A stretch of DNA of 64,000 bases from Desmodesmus armatus (Eukaryota > Chlorophyta > Chlorophyceae > Sphaeropleales > Scenedesmaceae): the NCBI GenBank assembly GCA_007449985.2, contig VIIQ02000589.1, positions 434,001-498,000 of the forward strand, in the 5' to 3' direction. Of the stretch, positions 11,284 through 22,143 are shown piece by piece; the first letter of the stretch is position 1, and each line of letters begins with the position of its first letter. A program made the position numbers and the translations under genes. The notes beneath the pieces were generated by a model, which worked only from the letters and a program-made list of their open reading frames with translations, had not been told where the DNA came from and searched no databases.

Positions 11284-14188
11284 ATGAATGCAGCAGCAGC
11301 AACAGCACCAGCAGCAACAGCAACAGCAGCAGGATCAACACACTTGCTCGGTGGTGAGGCCTTTTACTGCTCACTGGTCCACAAAAAGGGGAAGGAACGC
11401 CTTGCCAGGGATCTTCAGTCCTTCTGCAACACCACCGCTGGTGCTGGTGCCTTTGCTGCAGGCCGCACTCCGTGCAGGGCAGCTGTGATCGCAAGGGCTG
11501 TCAGGCGCTCAAAGCAGTACATTGCCAGGAAGGAGTTGCAGAAGCGGGCTAAGGAGGAGTACCTCAGGCGGATCTACGAGGTGACCCCAGCACCCCCCCC
11601 CCCCCCCCCACCGCCCGCCCGCATGCTGCATCATGCAGTTGTGATATATAGCCAGCAGGTGCAACGTATGAAGCATGGCAGAATCATTGCGAAAGCCTCT
11701 ATCCCTCCTGCATCCACACAGCCACAGCAACCAGTAGCTGGGACCCTGCACCAACATGGCAGTGGTCCTCCCTCCAACTGCCATCGCCCAACCCCTCCCC
11801 CCTCATCACACTATCACACTGCCATGCTGCTGCCCTCTGTCCTCACAGACAGCAGACCGCGTGGAGGATGACAAGCTCGTGTTTGAGCTGCAGCCCAGCA
11901 GCCCGCGTGTGCGTGCTGAGCTCAGGGAGTCAGAGCAGCATGCAGCCCTCAACCAGCAGCTGGCACAGGAGACCCCACAACTGCACAGCTGGCAGCAGCT
12001 GCAGCACTTCCTGCAGCAGCATGGGGCCCACTTGAACTTTCTCAACGTGGTGGCTCTGGCCACACACGCAGCAGCACTTCAGCAGGCTACAGCAGCAGCC
12101 GCTTCTGCAGAGGATGAGGGCTCAGAGACCCCACAACTGATACCCCAGCTGACTGTTTTGGTCCTCCAGAACAGCAGCTGGTTCCAGCCGGTGCACTTTG
12201 CCGCCGCAGCAGTGGCCCTGGCTGACCTAGGTGTGTCTGATGCAGCGGTGTGGGACAACCTCACGGCAGCTGCGCAGCACAAGGTCGGCGCCTTCACGTT
12301 TTCGCAGCTGGCTGCGACACTGGATGCCCTGGCTGCTGCTGGGTGAGGAACAGTCACTGCTTTGGGGCGGTAGCAGTAGGATGTGCAGCAGTTGGATATG
12401 TGTGGCAGGGGGCAGGGTCTTTGTCAGACATGCGCCAAGCATGGTGTGTTTGTGTATGTGTGGGTGGGGGGTGCCCAAGCATGAGCGCTATGTCTGCTGT
12501 CTGCACTGGGGCTTGCCGTTACTGTTGGGGACGTTTGATTGCCACTGACACAACGTCCTGCATTGGCTTGCATGCATAGAAGGTGCAGCATGAGCCCGCA
12601 TCTGCTTGCTTTTCTGTCTCAGCCTCATCTGAGATGCAGGCGGCATCACTGGTGTTGGTTTAGTCAACTTGGTTGCGATGGCTTTGCCTGCTGCTGCTGC
12701 TGCTGCTGCTGCTGCTACGGGGGCCCCCTGCAGGTATACTCCCGAGCTGTCGTGGGTTGAGCGCAGCTACAGGCAAGCCGGCAAGCACCTGCATGCTGCT
12801 GAGGCGGCTGACATTGCAGTGCTGATGGGTGCATGGGGGGAAATGGGCTACACGCCCAGGGACAGGCTGTTCCTCAACCAGGTATGAGGGCAGGGCATGT
12901 AGCGGGGGGGGGGGGGGGTCAGTGTCTACGGCGGTGAAGGCCAGTGTGCGAGGCAGGGCAAAATTGGTATGGGCGATACAGTAAAGTACAGTGCATTGTA
13001 GTGCAGGGTGGCCCGCAACCAGGTCCATGTAGTGCCATTGTGCAGTGCAGGGCGGGGCAGTACAGCACAATGCAGTGCATGAGGATGACGCCTGCACTAC
13101 AGACAGCATACCACAGTGCAGTGCAGTACATGCATTGTGAGCAGAGTCCCAAGCCACCAACGAAGCCAAACTTGCATGGCCTGCCCTTATGAAGCCAACT
13201 GAATCATCCCTTGGCAACGCACAGAAGTGGCACAGGTTGATTCAGCGACCAAGATGCCTAATGATCACCCCTGCAGCCATGTCATGAATTGTGTGCTGTA
13301 CATGCTGTTGGTGGGCCTTTCTGCAGGTCAAAATCCTCACGCGGCGTGCGTTTGACCAGGGTCAGCTGTCAGGTGCAGAGCTGGTTCAGCTGATGCATGG
13401 CTTGGCCCGCATGCCCCGCTATGCACCCAACCAGGGATGGCTGGCTGCAGCTGCCAAGGCCACACAGCACCACCTGCAGGACATGACACCAGGTGAGTGA
13501 GTGAGTGAGTGAGTGAGTGAGTTTGCAGGTTGTCCTGCAAGCAGAGGGGGAAGCAATGTAGTGCAGCATTGGCCATATGACCCTGCATTAGATCACAAGC
13601 TCGGGGGTGGCTGAAGGCAGCAGTCAGCCCCACCACTAACCACTAAAGCCAGCTGCTTTCTGTGCTGCAGGAGCTGTTGTGGACCTGCTGTTGTCATTTG
13701 TCGCACTAGACTTCAGCCCACCAGAGCTGTGGATGGAGGCAGTCCTTGCACGCATGCAGCAAGCCATGCAGGTGTGCTTGGACCACCAGCAGCACGCAGT
13801 CATCACCACCAGCAGTGCCAGCAGCTCGGCCACCCTGCCGCAGCAGGAGCAGCAGGTGCTCGAGCAGCCGCAGCAGGTGCTCGAGCAGCCGCAGCAGCTG
13901 CAGGAGCATCAGCAGCTGCAGGAGCCGCTCGGGCTGCTCTTTTTGCCGCCCTTGGATCTGCAGCAGCTGGCCCAGGAGCAGCTGCTGATGTCACCTGCCC
14001 TCCTGTTGGACCCTGCCGACACAGCTCAAGCTCAACAGCAGCAGCAGCAGCAGCAGCCGCTGGTGCCTGCAGACGGCTCCGACATGGCCAGTCTGCAGGA
14101 ACTTTTTGAAAAGGTAGAATTCGATGCTGCTGACAGTACGCCTCCACAACAGGGCGGCCCAGCTGCCGACAGCCTGGTGACCAAAGCC

Positions 14189-14223
<35 letters not shown>

Positions 14224-15484
14224 GCAGCGGGATGATGGTCCTGCCGGTCCTGTCACCCGCCTAAGCAGCAGCAGCGTCAGCAGCAGCAGCAATCACTCCC
14301 TGCGCTGGCAGCTGCTGCAGCCCCAGCTGCTGCCGGACCACCTTGGTGTGCTGTGCTGGTGCCTGGGCCGGATGCAGTATGAACCTAGCCTAGAGTGGAT
14401 GCAGCTGCTGGGCCGGGTTCTGCTGCTGCTGCTGCTGGGACCTGGCCCAGCGGCACCCACGGTCCCAACTGCACTCAGGCAGGAGGTGCTTGTGGATGTG
14501 CTGGTGGGGTGTGTAGCAACAGGGTACCTGCCTGTCGGGCCGCTGCAGCAGCAGCTGCTGGTGCAGGTGCTGCAGTGCATACCCAGCATGCCTCCAGAGA
14601 GCCTGCGGCGGATGTGCCAGGCCCTAGTGGAGTTGGAGAGGGGCCTTGAGGGGTACCAGCAGCAGCCGGCAGCACTGGCAATGCTGCTGCAGCAGCAGCG
14701 ATGGCAGCAGCAGCAGCAGGGAGGGGCAGGCTATCATGCTGCTAGTGCCAGCAGCAGCAGCAGCACCAGCAGCAGCATCTTGGATCCTCTGCTGCAGTAC
14801 AAGGGTGCCATTGCAGCAGCTGTAGCACACAGGCAGGGCAGCATCCTCACCAGCAGCAGCACAACGCAGCTGGCAGACGTCCTCGCGTTCATCGCTGCTG
14901 CAGGACAGACCCCCAGCCTTGACTACATGACAGCAGCAGTCACTCGAGCTGTCGACAAGCTCCCCGACGGCTGCCCCACCCCAGCCGTCTGCACGCTGCT
15001 GTGGTCACTGGCCTGCATGGGGTTCAAACCCCACCCAGAACTACTGCACCAGCTGCTAGCAGCCCTTCGGCGAGGCCTGCATAGGCTCAGTAGCCAGGAC
15101 TTGGCTAATACAGGTTGGGCCTTATGCACGTTGCGGCATAGGCCAGGGGACGCATGGCTGTCGCTGTATTTGAAGGAAGTGGCAGCTAAGGCTCCTTACA
15201 TGGAGGCCCAGGCCCTTACGGATACCTTGTGGGCGCTGGCCTGCTTTGCAGCACGACCTGACAGGGAGTGGCTGAAGCAGGTGGTGCAGGTTGTGGGGGC
15301 CGGGGTAGATGCGGGGGTGCTGTCGCAGGAGAATGGGGCTGTTGTGTTGTGGGCGCTGGAGCAGCTGGGCTTCCAACCGGAGCAGCTGCTGCCGCCGCCG
15401 TCAGCAGCAGGAGCGGCTGTGCCGGCGGCTGGTGCTGTGCATGCTGCTGTTGCTGGGTTAGTGCGGGTGGTGCAGGCAGCTTGA
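11284..15484 (+). CDS. OPR/FASTK-like helical-repeat protein, probable organelle RNA factor
   Basis: Five exons, 11284-11580, 11849-12342, 12734-12881, 13327-13492 and 13671-15484, join in frame to give about 972 residues. Repeats of about 35-40 residues recur, for example YTPELSWVERSY, VCTLLWSLACMGFKPHPELL, DLANTGWALCTLRHRPGDAW and ALTDTLWALACFAARPDREW. The LxWALxxxxxxP pattern is typical of chlorophyte OPR/TBC2-like proteins, which bind organellar transcripts and aid their stability, splicing or translation. The Ala-rich N-terminus and the basic stretch RAVRRSKQYIARKELQKRAK may include a targeting signal. Exon 5 interrupts the repeats with long Gln and Ser tracts from CAG/AGC runs. No C-terminal RAP domain is seen. 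Introns contain poly-C (about 11590), (CTG)9, poly-G (12905) and a microsatellite at a donor site. Family call moderate; target RNA unknown. Confidence 0.75.
12688..12714 (+). repeat. (CTG)9 microsatellite in an intron
   Basis: Nine CTG/TGC units lie just before the acceptor of exon 3 of the OPR-like gene and form part of its pyrimidine-containing tract. Confidence 0.8.
12965..13140. repeat. imperfect CAGTGCA/CAGTACA repeat cluster
   Basis: Intron 3 of the OPR-like gene contains many variants of (A/G)CAGT(G/A)CA over about 175 bp. A similar cluster lies at 58590-58710 in copy B of the duplicated gene. Confidence 0.55.
13493..13520 (+). repeat. (GTGA)7 microsatellite containing the intron-4 splice donor
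   Basis: Seven GTGA units begin exactly at the exon-4 boundary (exon ends 13492), so almost every unit forms a GTGAGT donor sequence. Confidence 0.85.
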
Positions 15485-16109
15485 TGCACAGTCATGTGAC
15501 CTGCGGAGCATTGTGTGCTTGCCCTTGCTGGTGGGAGGATGTAACTCCAACGTTTTGTGGTGATGAGGTTGCTGAGTGGGGATGGGCATTGCGTTGTGTG
15601 TTGATTGAGAAGGTCTGCCACTGTCAAATCCAAGTGAGGGCATACCCATCGAGGTTTCAGGTGCTTCAAAACACAAAAGACAACAGCACCAGCATCAACT
15701 GGCACCCTGTGTGCATGACAACACAGACGGTTCGTGCAGACGCAGTGTCGGACACTGACCAAGCCACCAAATGCGCTGCCCAGGCTGGACAAGACTGCCC
15801 ACGTTCTGGTGCACGCACATCAAACAAGACACACTGTGTACCCTCACTGACAAACAGCTCAAGTCAGTCCCCTACTGGCCATGATCCGTGGCAGGGGTGC
15901 ACAAAAAGCAGGACGACACATGACACAAGCACCATGGGTTGCCATCAGGTGGATGACCAATTGACAAGCCTAAACCCTAAGTAGACATCATGCTGTAGGA
16001 TGCCGCAAGGCAGGTTCAGCCAGGACAGTTTTAATCTATATGTATACCATCATCTTGGATACTAGCACACTCCACTTGTGGCTATACAACCTCAGTAGCC
16101 TGTTCAAGC
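15485..16109. other. convergent intergenic region
   Basis: The OPR-like (+) and HROB-like (-) genes converge here. A TGTAA lies at 15540-15544. No further coding exon was identified. Confidence 0.5.
15540..15544 (+). terminator. putative TGTAA polyadenylation signal of the OPR-like gene
   Basis: TGTAA lies 56 nt after the stop codon (15482-15484), the distance expected for chlorophyte 3' UTRs, if on the short side. Confidence 0.5.
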
Positions 16110-19100
16110 TCAAAAGTCATCCAGCTCATCAGCCACAAGGTCATCTAGCAGCGACATGGCAGGCCGCTTGCCTAGCAACGAACCACCAAACACACCTGCA
16201 CCGCCCTTGCCAAGAACGCCCCCGCTCACACCACCCCTTCCTAAGACACCTCCGCTCGCACCACCTGCCTGCTGCTGCTGCTGCATGCCCCACTGCTGCT
16301 GCGCTGGTGCCTTGGCAGGTGGCCGCATCGCACCCTGCTGCTGGCTGCCCAGGATGCTGATAGCAGTGAGTGCCGGCTTTATTCCTGAAGGAGCCGGGGG
16401 GACCTCAGGAGCATGCGCCCTACCATGGCCACTCGTCAAAGCACCAGACACTGCTGAACTCTGCTGCTGCTGCTGTGGCGCTACGTGTTGCGGCGGCCGT
16501 GCCCGAGGCACTTGGCTGCCAAAGATGGCAGAGACTATGTTTTCATCCACCTCCACATCTTCCTCATCACAAGCTGCTGCTGCTGCTACACTGCTAGGCC
16601 TCCCAGGAAGGCCCCTAGTGCCAGCCCCGCCACCCCCTGCTGTTGCTGCTGCTGCTCCCGCCATCCCACCTTGCTGCCTGCTGCTCCCTGGCCATGCACC
16701 AGCAACCTGTGAGCCAGCACCAATCCCAGAAGACCCAGGGTTCAGGGTTTGGCTGCTGCTGAGGTGGCCTGGGACACCTGCCATGGGCTGCGATAAGCCC
16801 TGGAACAGGGACTGACCCTGACCCTGCCCCTGCTGCTGCAATGGTTGCTGCACATGCTGTGTGGGTCCACCAACGCCCGCCGGCTGCTGCTGCTGCCCTT
16901 GGGAGCTGGGTTGCATCCATGGCTGCTGCTGCTGCTGCTGGGAACCAGACGCTGGCCACTGCTGCTGTTGAGAGCTCTGCTGCATCCATGGCTGCTGCTG
17001 TTGCGAGCTGTTATGCAACCGCTGCTGCTGCTGTTGGGAGGCATGGTGTCCCCCAGCAGCGGCAGCAGCAACGGCAGGAGCCCGTGGCGGGGGAGGTGGC
17101 ATGCTGCCGGGGCCCGTCTGCCTACGCATGGGTGGACCAGCAGCACCACTGAGCGCAGGACTCACCTCCCCCTGCTGCTCACACCCCTGCTTCTGCCACA
17201 AGTGCTGCTGTTGCCGTTGCTGCGGCTGAGGCAGGGTGGCACCTGCTGTGCTGCGAATGCCGGTAGCACCACCTGGGCCCTTGCTAGACAGTTGGTTGAG
17301 CACACTCATGACATCTGGACTGGGAGGCTCGAAGAAGGAACCGCTGTGCCTGCTGTCTGCACCAGACTCTGCTGCCGCCGCTGCTGCTGCTGTTCCTGGG
17401 CGCGGCTGGGGGTGACCCTTGAGAAACTGGCCTGGCTGCTGCTGGTGCTGTTGCTGTGTGGGCTGCGGCTGTTGCTGCTGTGTTCGTTGTGGGGGCTGTT
17501 GGTTCTGCGTTGGTCGTTGCGGCAATTGCTCCCGCATATGCTGCTGCTGCTCTGGCGCATGCTGCTGCTGCTGGGGATGCTGGGTACCAGCTGGCTGGTG
17601 GGCTGTGTGGCGTATGCTGCGTGGCTGCTGGTCTGGCCCCCACACCTGCAGCACAGCAACCAGGGCACAACATGGCATGTAGTGCATCATGCACAATCAA
17701 GCCAGTGCATGACGGGCCCAGTTGGGGTGTTCCCCTTACTGGCCAAGTCGGACCAGCAGGCACGGCATGCCATGCTGCAGCTGCTGAATACATGACATCC
17801 AGCACATCAGACATGACTGGCTCCAACGCCCTCACAGGCGGGAGCAGCGAGCTGCTGTCGGCACAGCAAGTGCAGATCAGCCTGAAGGATGCTTGTCACC
17901 ATCATGTGCTACATCAGTCATCACCTATGGCGCTGGGCACCTGACCTTTGGGAGATATGCAGCCCCTGCCTTCCACCCTCACCACCCCCGGCTACTGACC
18001 TGCACAATGTTCTCTGCTGTCACTGCTAAGTAGCAGCTGCCAGGGTGGGGTGTGAGGACCGATACATCCTGCAGCAGCATCACACATCCAGGACCCAAGA
18101 GAGGCTGCTCCTGCAGGGCGCTGGCGTGGATGGCTGCACCCATTGCGCCAGAGGGGTCCTGCAGCAGTGCAGGAGAGGTGGCAAGGCATATGACCAGCAG
18201 GTTCTGGCTGGATCCAGGTGCTTGCAAGGTTGTTGGACTGTGTGTCATGGCGGACGGCATGCGTCCCAGCTCCCTTCAGCTGGTGTGTGCAAGAAACGCG
18301 GCGGTGCAAGCAAACCTCCTCTGGTACTGATAGCCTACATTGGGTAGTGGGTGAGCTGTTTGCTGCCAGTGTTTGCTGACACTTGGCAAAACGTTCTCTA
18401 TCTGCACTCCCTTTCTTGACTCAGTTACTGCAGACAATTGTGCGAGTACGTGCGATAATGCCCTGCATCCTGTCCATGTGCCCCACCTACCTTGACCTTT
18501 GAGAATGCACTGCCAGCACCTGACGGGTGGAAGGAACTGAGCAGCAGCAGCATCTACAGGCCAACAACCAGCAGAGCAGCGCATCATGTTGACACAACTG
18601 TCACAGTCCGCATGGTCAACATGGACTGCTGCCTGCCAAACTTTCCCTGTGCAGCCTAGACACGAGCAGTGTGCCGCACCAACACCAGGGGGGCAAGTGC
18701 AGGCAGCAGCAAGCAGTATCCCGCAGTATGCTTGCAGTGCTGGCGCTGCTGGGCGTGGTCACTGCATTGGGTCACTGCTTAGTGACACTAGACCTGACAC
18801 ATGGGATATAGCAGCCGCACCCGCCTCCTGCTCACCCGGGAGACCTTGCCCAGCCCCAGTTGCTTGGCAGAAGTCACACTGCGCACAGGACCTGTAGGTG
18901 ACAGCAACAACTCGACACCTCAATGGAGAATCCCAGACAACAAGCAAATCAAGCGAGGGGTCCTTTGGAGGGAGCACCGGCTCTGTTACGAAGAACGTGT
19001 CGGCACATGGCGGCAGCATGCAGTTCAAGCCCTGGTTGCTGCTCAACTGTCATGTACACGTCCAGCCCTGTCGCCAGCAGGCTAGCAGCAGCTGTAAGAT

Positions 19101-19630
19101 AGTTGAGCAAGCAGCTATGCTACAAATCCGCTCCCAGGAAGAGTCAGCACGATCGATGTGCTCCTGCTGGTGGTTCTGTTCAGCCCTTGCACTGCTGCTT
19201 GTCGTGGTCGATCACCACACCTGCTGTGACAGCATCCTCCTCAGCCCGTGCCTTTGCTGCAGCCCAGCTGCTTGACAGGAAGGCAGCATCATACTGGTTT
19301 GCTGCTTGTGAAGGAGACACGCCTGCGGTGCTGCTGGCCTTGAGACCAAGCAGCTCTGGGGTTGCCTGCTGCAGGGCGCCTGCTGCTGCCAGCTCCTGCA
19401 GCTTGCCTGCTGGGCCTGGCAGCACACGCCCTACCTATTGGGGAACCACAGGGGTGTGAGGTTGCAGCAATCGTCACAGGGGCATGAGCTTGCAGCATGG
19501 TGATGGAAAGCCTGTGGCAGAAGTTGGCGCACACCTGCGGCAGCTGCATGCCTCTGGGTGGCCTAAGAAAGGTTGTGTTGAGATGGATTGCTTTCACTTT
19601 CTCCGGGCTTGGCCCATCAAGCAGCAACAC
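16110..19630 (-). CDS. HROB/MCM8IP-like OB-fold protein with Gln-rich tail
   Basis: Supported exons: about 19630-19535, 19434-19221, 19091 to about 18978 or 18990, 18891-18836, 18519-18491, 18237-18000 and 17645-16110; phases join from 19434 onward. HROB hallmarks occur in order: VGRVLPGPAGKLQEL (family RVPGPAG), LGKVSR-VLAVHSQRS, and an OB-fold with DPSGAMGAAIHASAL, LGPGCVMLLQDVSVLTP and YLAVTAENIVQV, matching the family pattern DPTG-M-G-IH--L--PG-VL-L--V-VF-P----YLNVT-NN. HROB loads and stimulates the MCM8-MCM9 helicase in homologous recombination, in the nucleus. The final exon adds about 510 residues dominated by Gln, Pro and Ser and ends in the acidic LLDDLVADELDDF. The true start codon was not settled; ATG at 19725 is one candidate. 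Other OB-fold proteins are possible but the ordered motifs favour HROB. Confidence 0.7.
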
Positions 19631-19961
19631 AGGCAGAAGTGCTGGATGAAGCAGTTGGCCAACTGATCCACAGTGATAAGGAGCACACGCGTGCTGACGT
19701 TCCTTTGACCTACTTGTGTTGCCATGACCCTGACGGGAGTTACTTAAGTGTCACTAGTCACTGATTACTCAATAACTGCTGGGCAATTTGAATTCATGAT
19801 GATCTGTGACCAAGATCGAAGCGTGAAATGCTGCACTGCACAAGCGCTGCACTTTCTACTACTACTTTCTCCATGTGTTGTGCATTGCATTTTTTTGAAT
19901 AGTTCCAAGGCTCTGTTGGTTTGCTGACGCATTTGCCAGTCTGGTCAGAGTGCTGCGCAGC
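19631..19961. promoter_or_regulatory. divergent intergenic region, HROB-like / histone deacetylase
   Basis: At most 330 bp separate the two divergent reading frames. An ATG on the minus strand at 19725-19723 followed by a GTAGGT donor could be the true first exon of the HROB-like gene, which would cut the gap to about 236 bp. Confidence 0.45.
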
Positions 19962-21934
19962 ATGCTGCCCTCCAACACCATCCAGGCAGCTGTTGTGACG
20001 CAGCACTTGCAGATGAAAGCTACGGCCGTCAGGCTGTCCAGCAAGCCCACATGCCGTGTGCACACAGCCTCAGCACTGCCGGTTGATCAACAGCTGGTGT
20101 GCACCTTTTCTCCAGCGTTAGGCCATGACAAACCCACACACCCTGAGACAGCGGCACGGATAGAGGCTCTCAGGACTGCTCTATCCCAACATGGACTAGA
20201 CCACCAGCATCCCCAGCTGAGGATCTTGCCGCCGCCTCAGCTAGGTGCTGCAGATGTCAGCCAGCTACAAGAGGTGCTGCAGCTGGTGCACCCAGCAGCA
20301 TACCTATCACGCCTTCAGGAGATTTGCAGCTCATTGCAGGCTCCAGCTATGATTGATGACTCCACCTACATTGCACCGGGATCTTATGTTGCCTGCTGTG
20401 AGGTGGGTCACAGCCTCATCGCACATGCAGCGGCTCAAACAATTGGCCTGTAGTGATGCTGGGAGTTGGACCATAACCAAGCACTATGCCACTGCAGCGC
20501 GTGCTTAGTGCTGATAAGGTGTGTTGCGGTGATGTCGGCCTGCAGACGGCAGCAGCAGTGCTGGATGTGCTGGATGTAGTCCTGGATCGCACCCAGCAGC
20601 AGGCACAGGGCTACTGCCTGGTGCGGCCCCCAGGGCATCATGTGAAGCCCAGCAGGCCCATGGGCTTTGGGCTCATCAACTTCATAGCAGTTGCAGCCCG
20701 CTACGCGCTGCAGCAGCCAGACATCAACAAGGTACAGCCCCCTGGGACCTGACCTTGCCTAGGCGTCTGCCTTGTACCTCCTGCCAGGCTGGTATCCAAG
20801 GCGCAGCATTTTTGGCTGTGGGCTTCCTGCAACAGCAAGCGCGTTGCTTTTGGAAGGCAGCGCATGGAGTGATTTGCGTCTGCATAATGACACTGCATTG
20901 CAAACTGTATTAGCTGCAGCAGCACTTGCTGGCAGGTATGTGCTTGACCGCTGTTTCGCCGCGGCCGCAATCAGGCAGTTTCTGCGCCTTGCTTGTCATG
21001 CAACCCCTGTTAGTGCGCGCAGGTGCTGATACTGGACTGGGATGTGCACCATGGCAATGGCACTGAGGACATCTTTTATGACTCAGATGCTGTCATGTAC
21101 ATCAGCACACATCAGCAGGGCCTGTGGCCATACACAGGTAAGTGTGTGAGCAACGGCTGGGCTGGTACTGCGCACTGCACTGCATTCAGGTCGTCAGTAA
21201 GGGTGCCTGCAGGAATGTCAGGCGCCACAACTGGCACATCTGCTTTGACTCTGTGACAGTTACCAGTGAGGTTCTTCGTCAAATGACGCATGCGTACTGA
21301 GAAGCGTACTGAGATCATGTACTCATTGCCTGCAGGCAAGGCCACAGCCATTGGGTCTGGTGCTGGACAGGGCTACACGATCAATATACCACTTCCAGGG
21401 GACTCAGGGCACGACAGCATGCTGGCAGTGTGGCAGCACATTGTGGCACCCGCTGCACACAGGTTCAAGCCAGACTTGGTCCTGTGTAGTGCTGGTAAGG
21501 CCACTGCTGTGCAGCTGATGCAGGCTAAGGATTGGAAACCATTCTCCTGCAGGCTGTCCTGTCCATGAGAGGGCATCCAACTGCAGTCGCAGCTGCTGAC
21601 ATGGAAACTTGTGCTCTCGGCTCTATGTGCAGGTTATGATGCACATTGGGCTGACCCCCTGGCTGGATTGCAGTTTGAAGCTCGTACCTACGGCATGTTG
21701 TGCCAACGCACGGCAGCACTGGCTGACAAGCTGTGCCAAGGCCGCTGTGTGTGGATTCTCGAGGGGGGTTATGACGTTGCATCTCTCTCTGCATCTGTGG
21801 CCGCCTCCCTGTCAGCCATGCTGTCAGGCGAGGAAAGCAGTTGTGTGCAGCAACGCCAACCGCTCAGAGAGGAGCCCCTCAGCAAGCTCCACACCGTATT
21901 GGACCAGGTGGCAAAGCTGCATCGCCTGAATTGA
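19962..21934 (+). CDS. zinc-dependent histone deacetylase, HDA14-like
   Basis: Exons 19962-20402, 20546-20731, 21023-21137, 21336-21494 and 21633-21934 join to 400 residues. It should remove acetyl groups from lysines of histones or other proteins. The fold's landmarks are present: FSPALGHDKPTHPE near residue 53, RPPGHH (174-179, catalytic His pair), DWDVHHGNGT (214-223, Asp and His zinc ligands), GYDAH (301-305, third zinc ligand) and EGGYD (344-348, catalytic Tyr). The ordering and linker wording (RFKPDLVL-SAGYDAH-DPLA-LQF) match plant HDA14, a class II-type enzyme reported in plastids. The first about 45 residues are rich in Ala, Ser, Thr and Lys/Arg and could be a transit peptide. The start is the first in-frame ATG. 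All key catalytic residues are intact. Confidence 0.9.
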
Positions 21935-22143
21935 AAGGTGCGATATACAGCGCCTTTGTGCGAATTAGGCGATCGCTACGGTTGGGCAGAGTGACAGGGT
22001 ATTGCCAAAAACCCAGTACACACAGACAAGTCTCACCCGGAGCCCGCATGCAGCATTTTAGGTAGAGGCAACAGATCATTTGGCTTATATTTCAGGAGGA
22101 TTAATCGCTTGTGCTGTTCTTGAAAGCTGCCACGTGCGACAGC

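Noticed and set aside
16110..17795. Plus-strand ORFs opposite the HROB-like Gln-rich exon
   Set aside because: Leu/Cys/Ala-rich translations are the complement of CAG-rich coding sequence; the minus-strand frame joins the OB-fold exon in phase.
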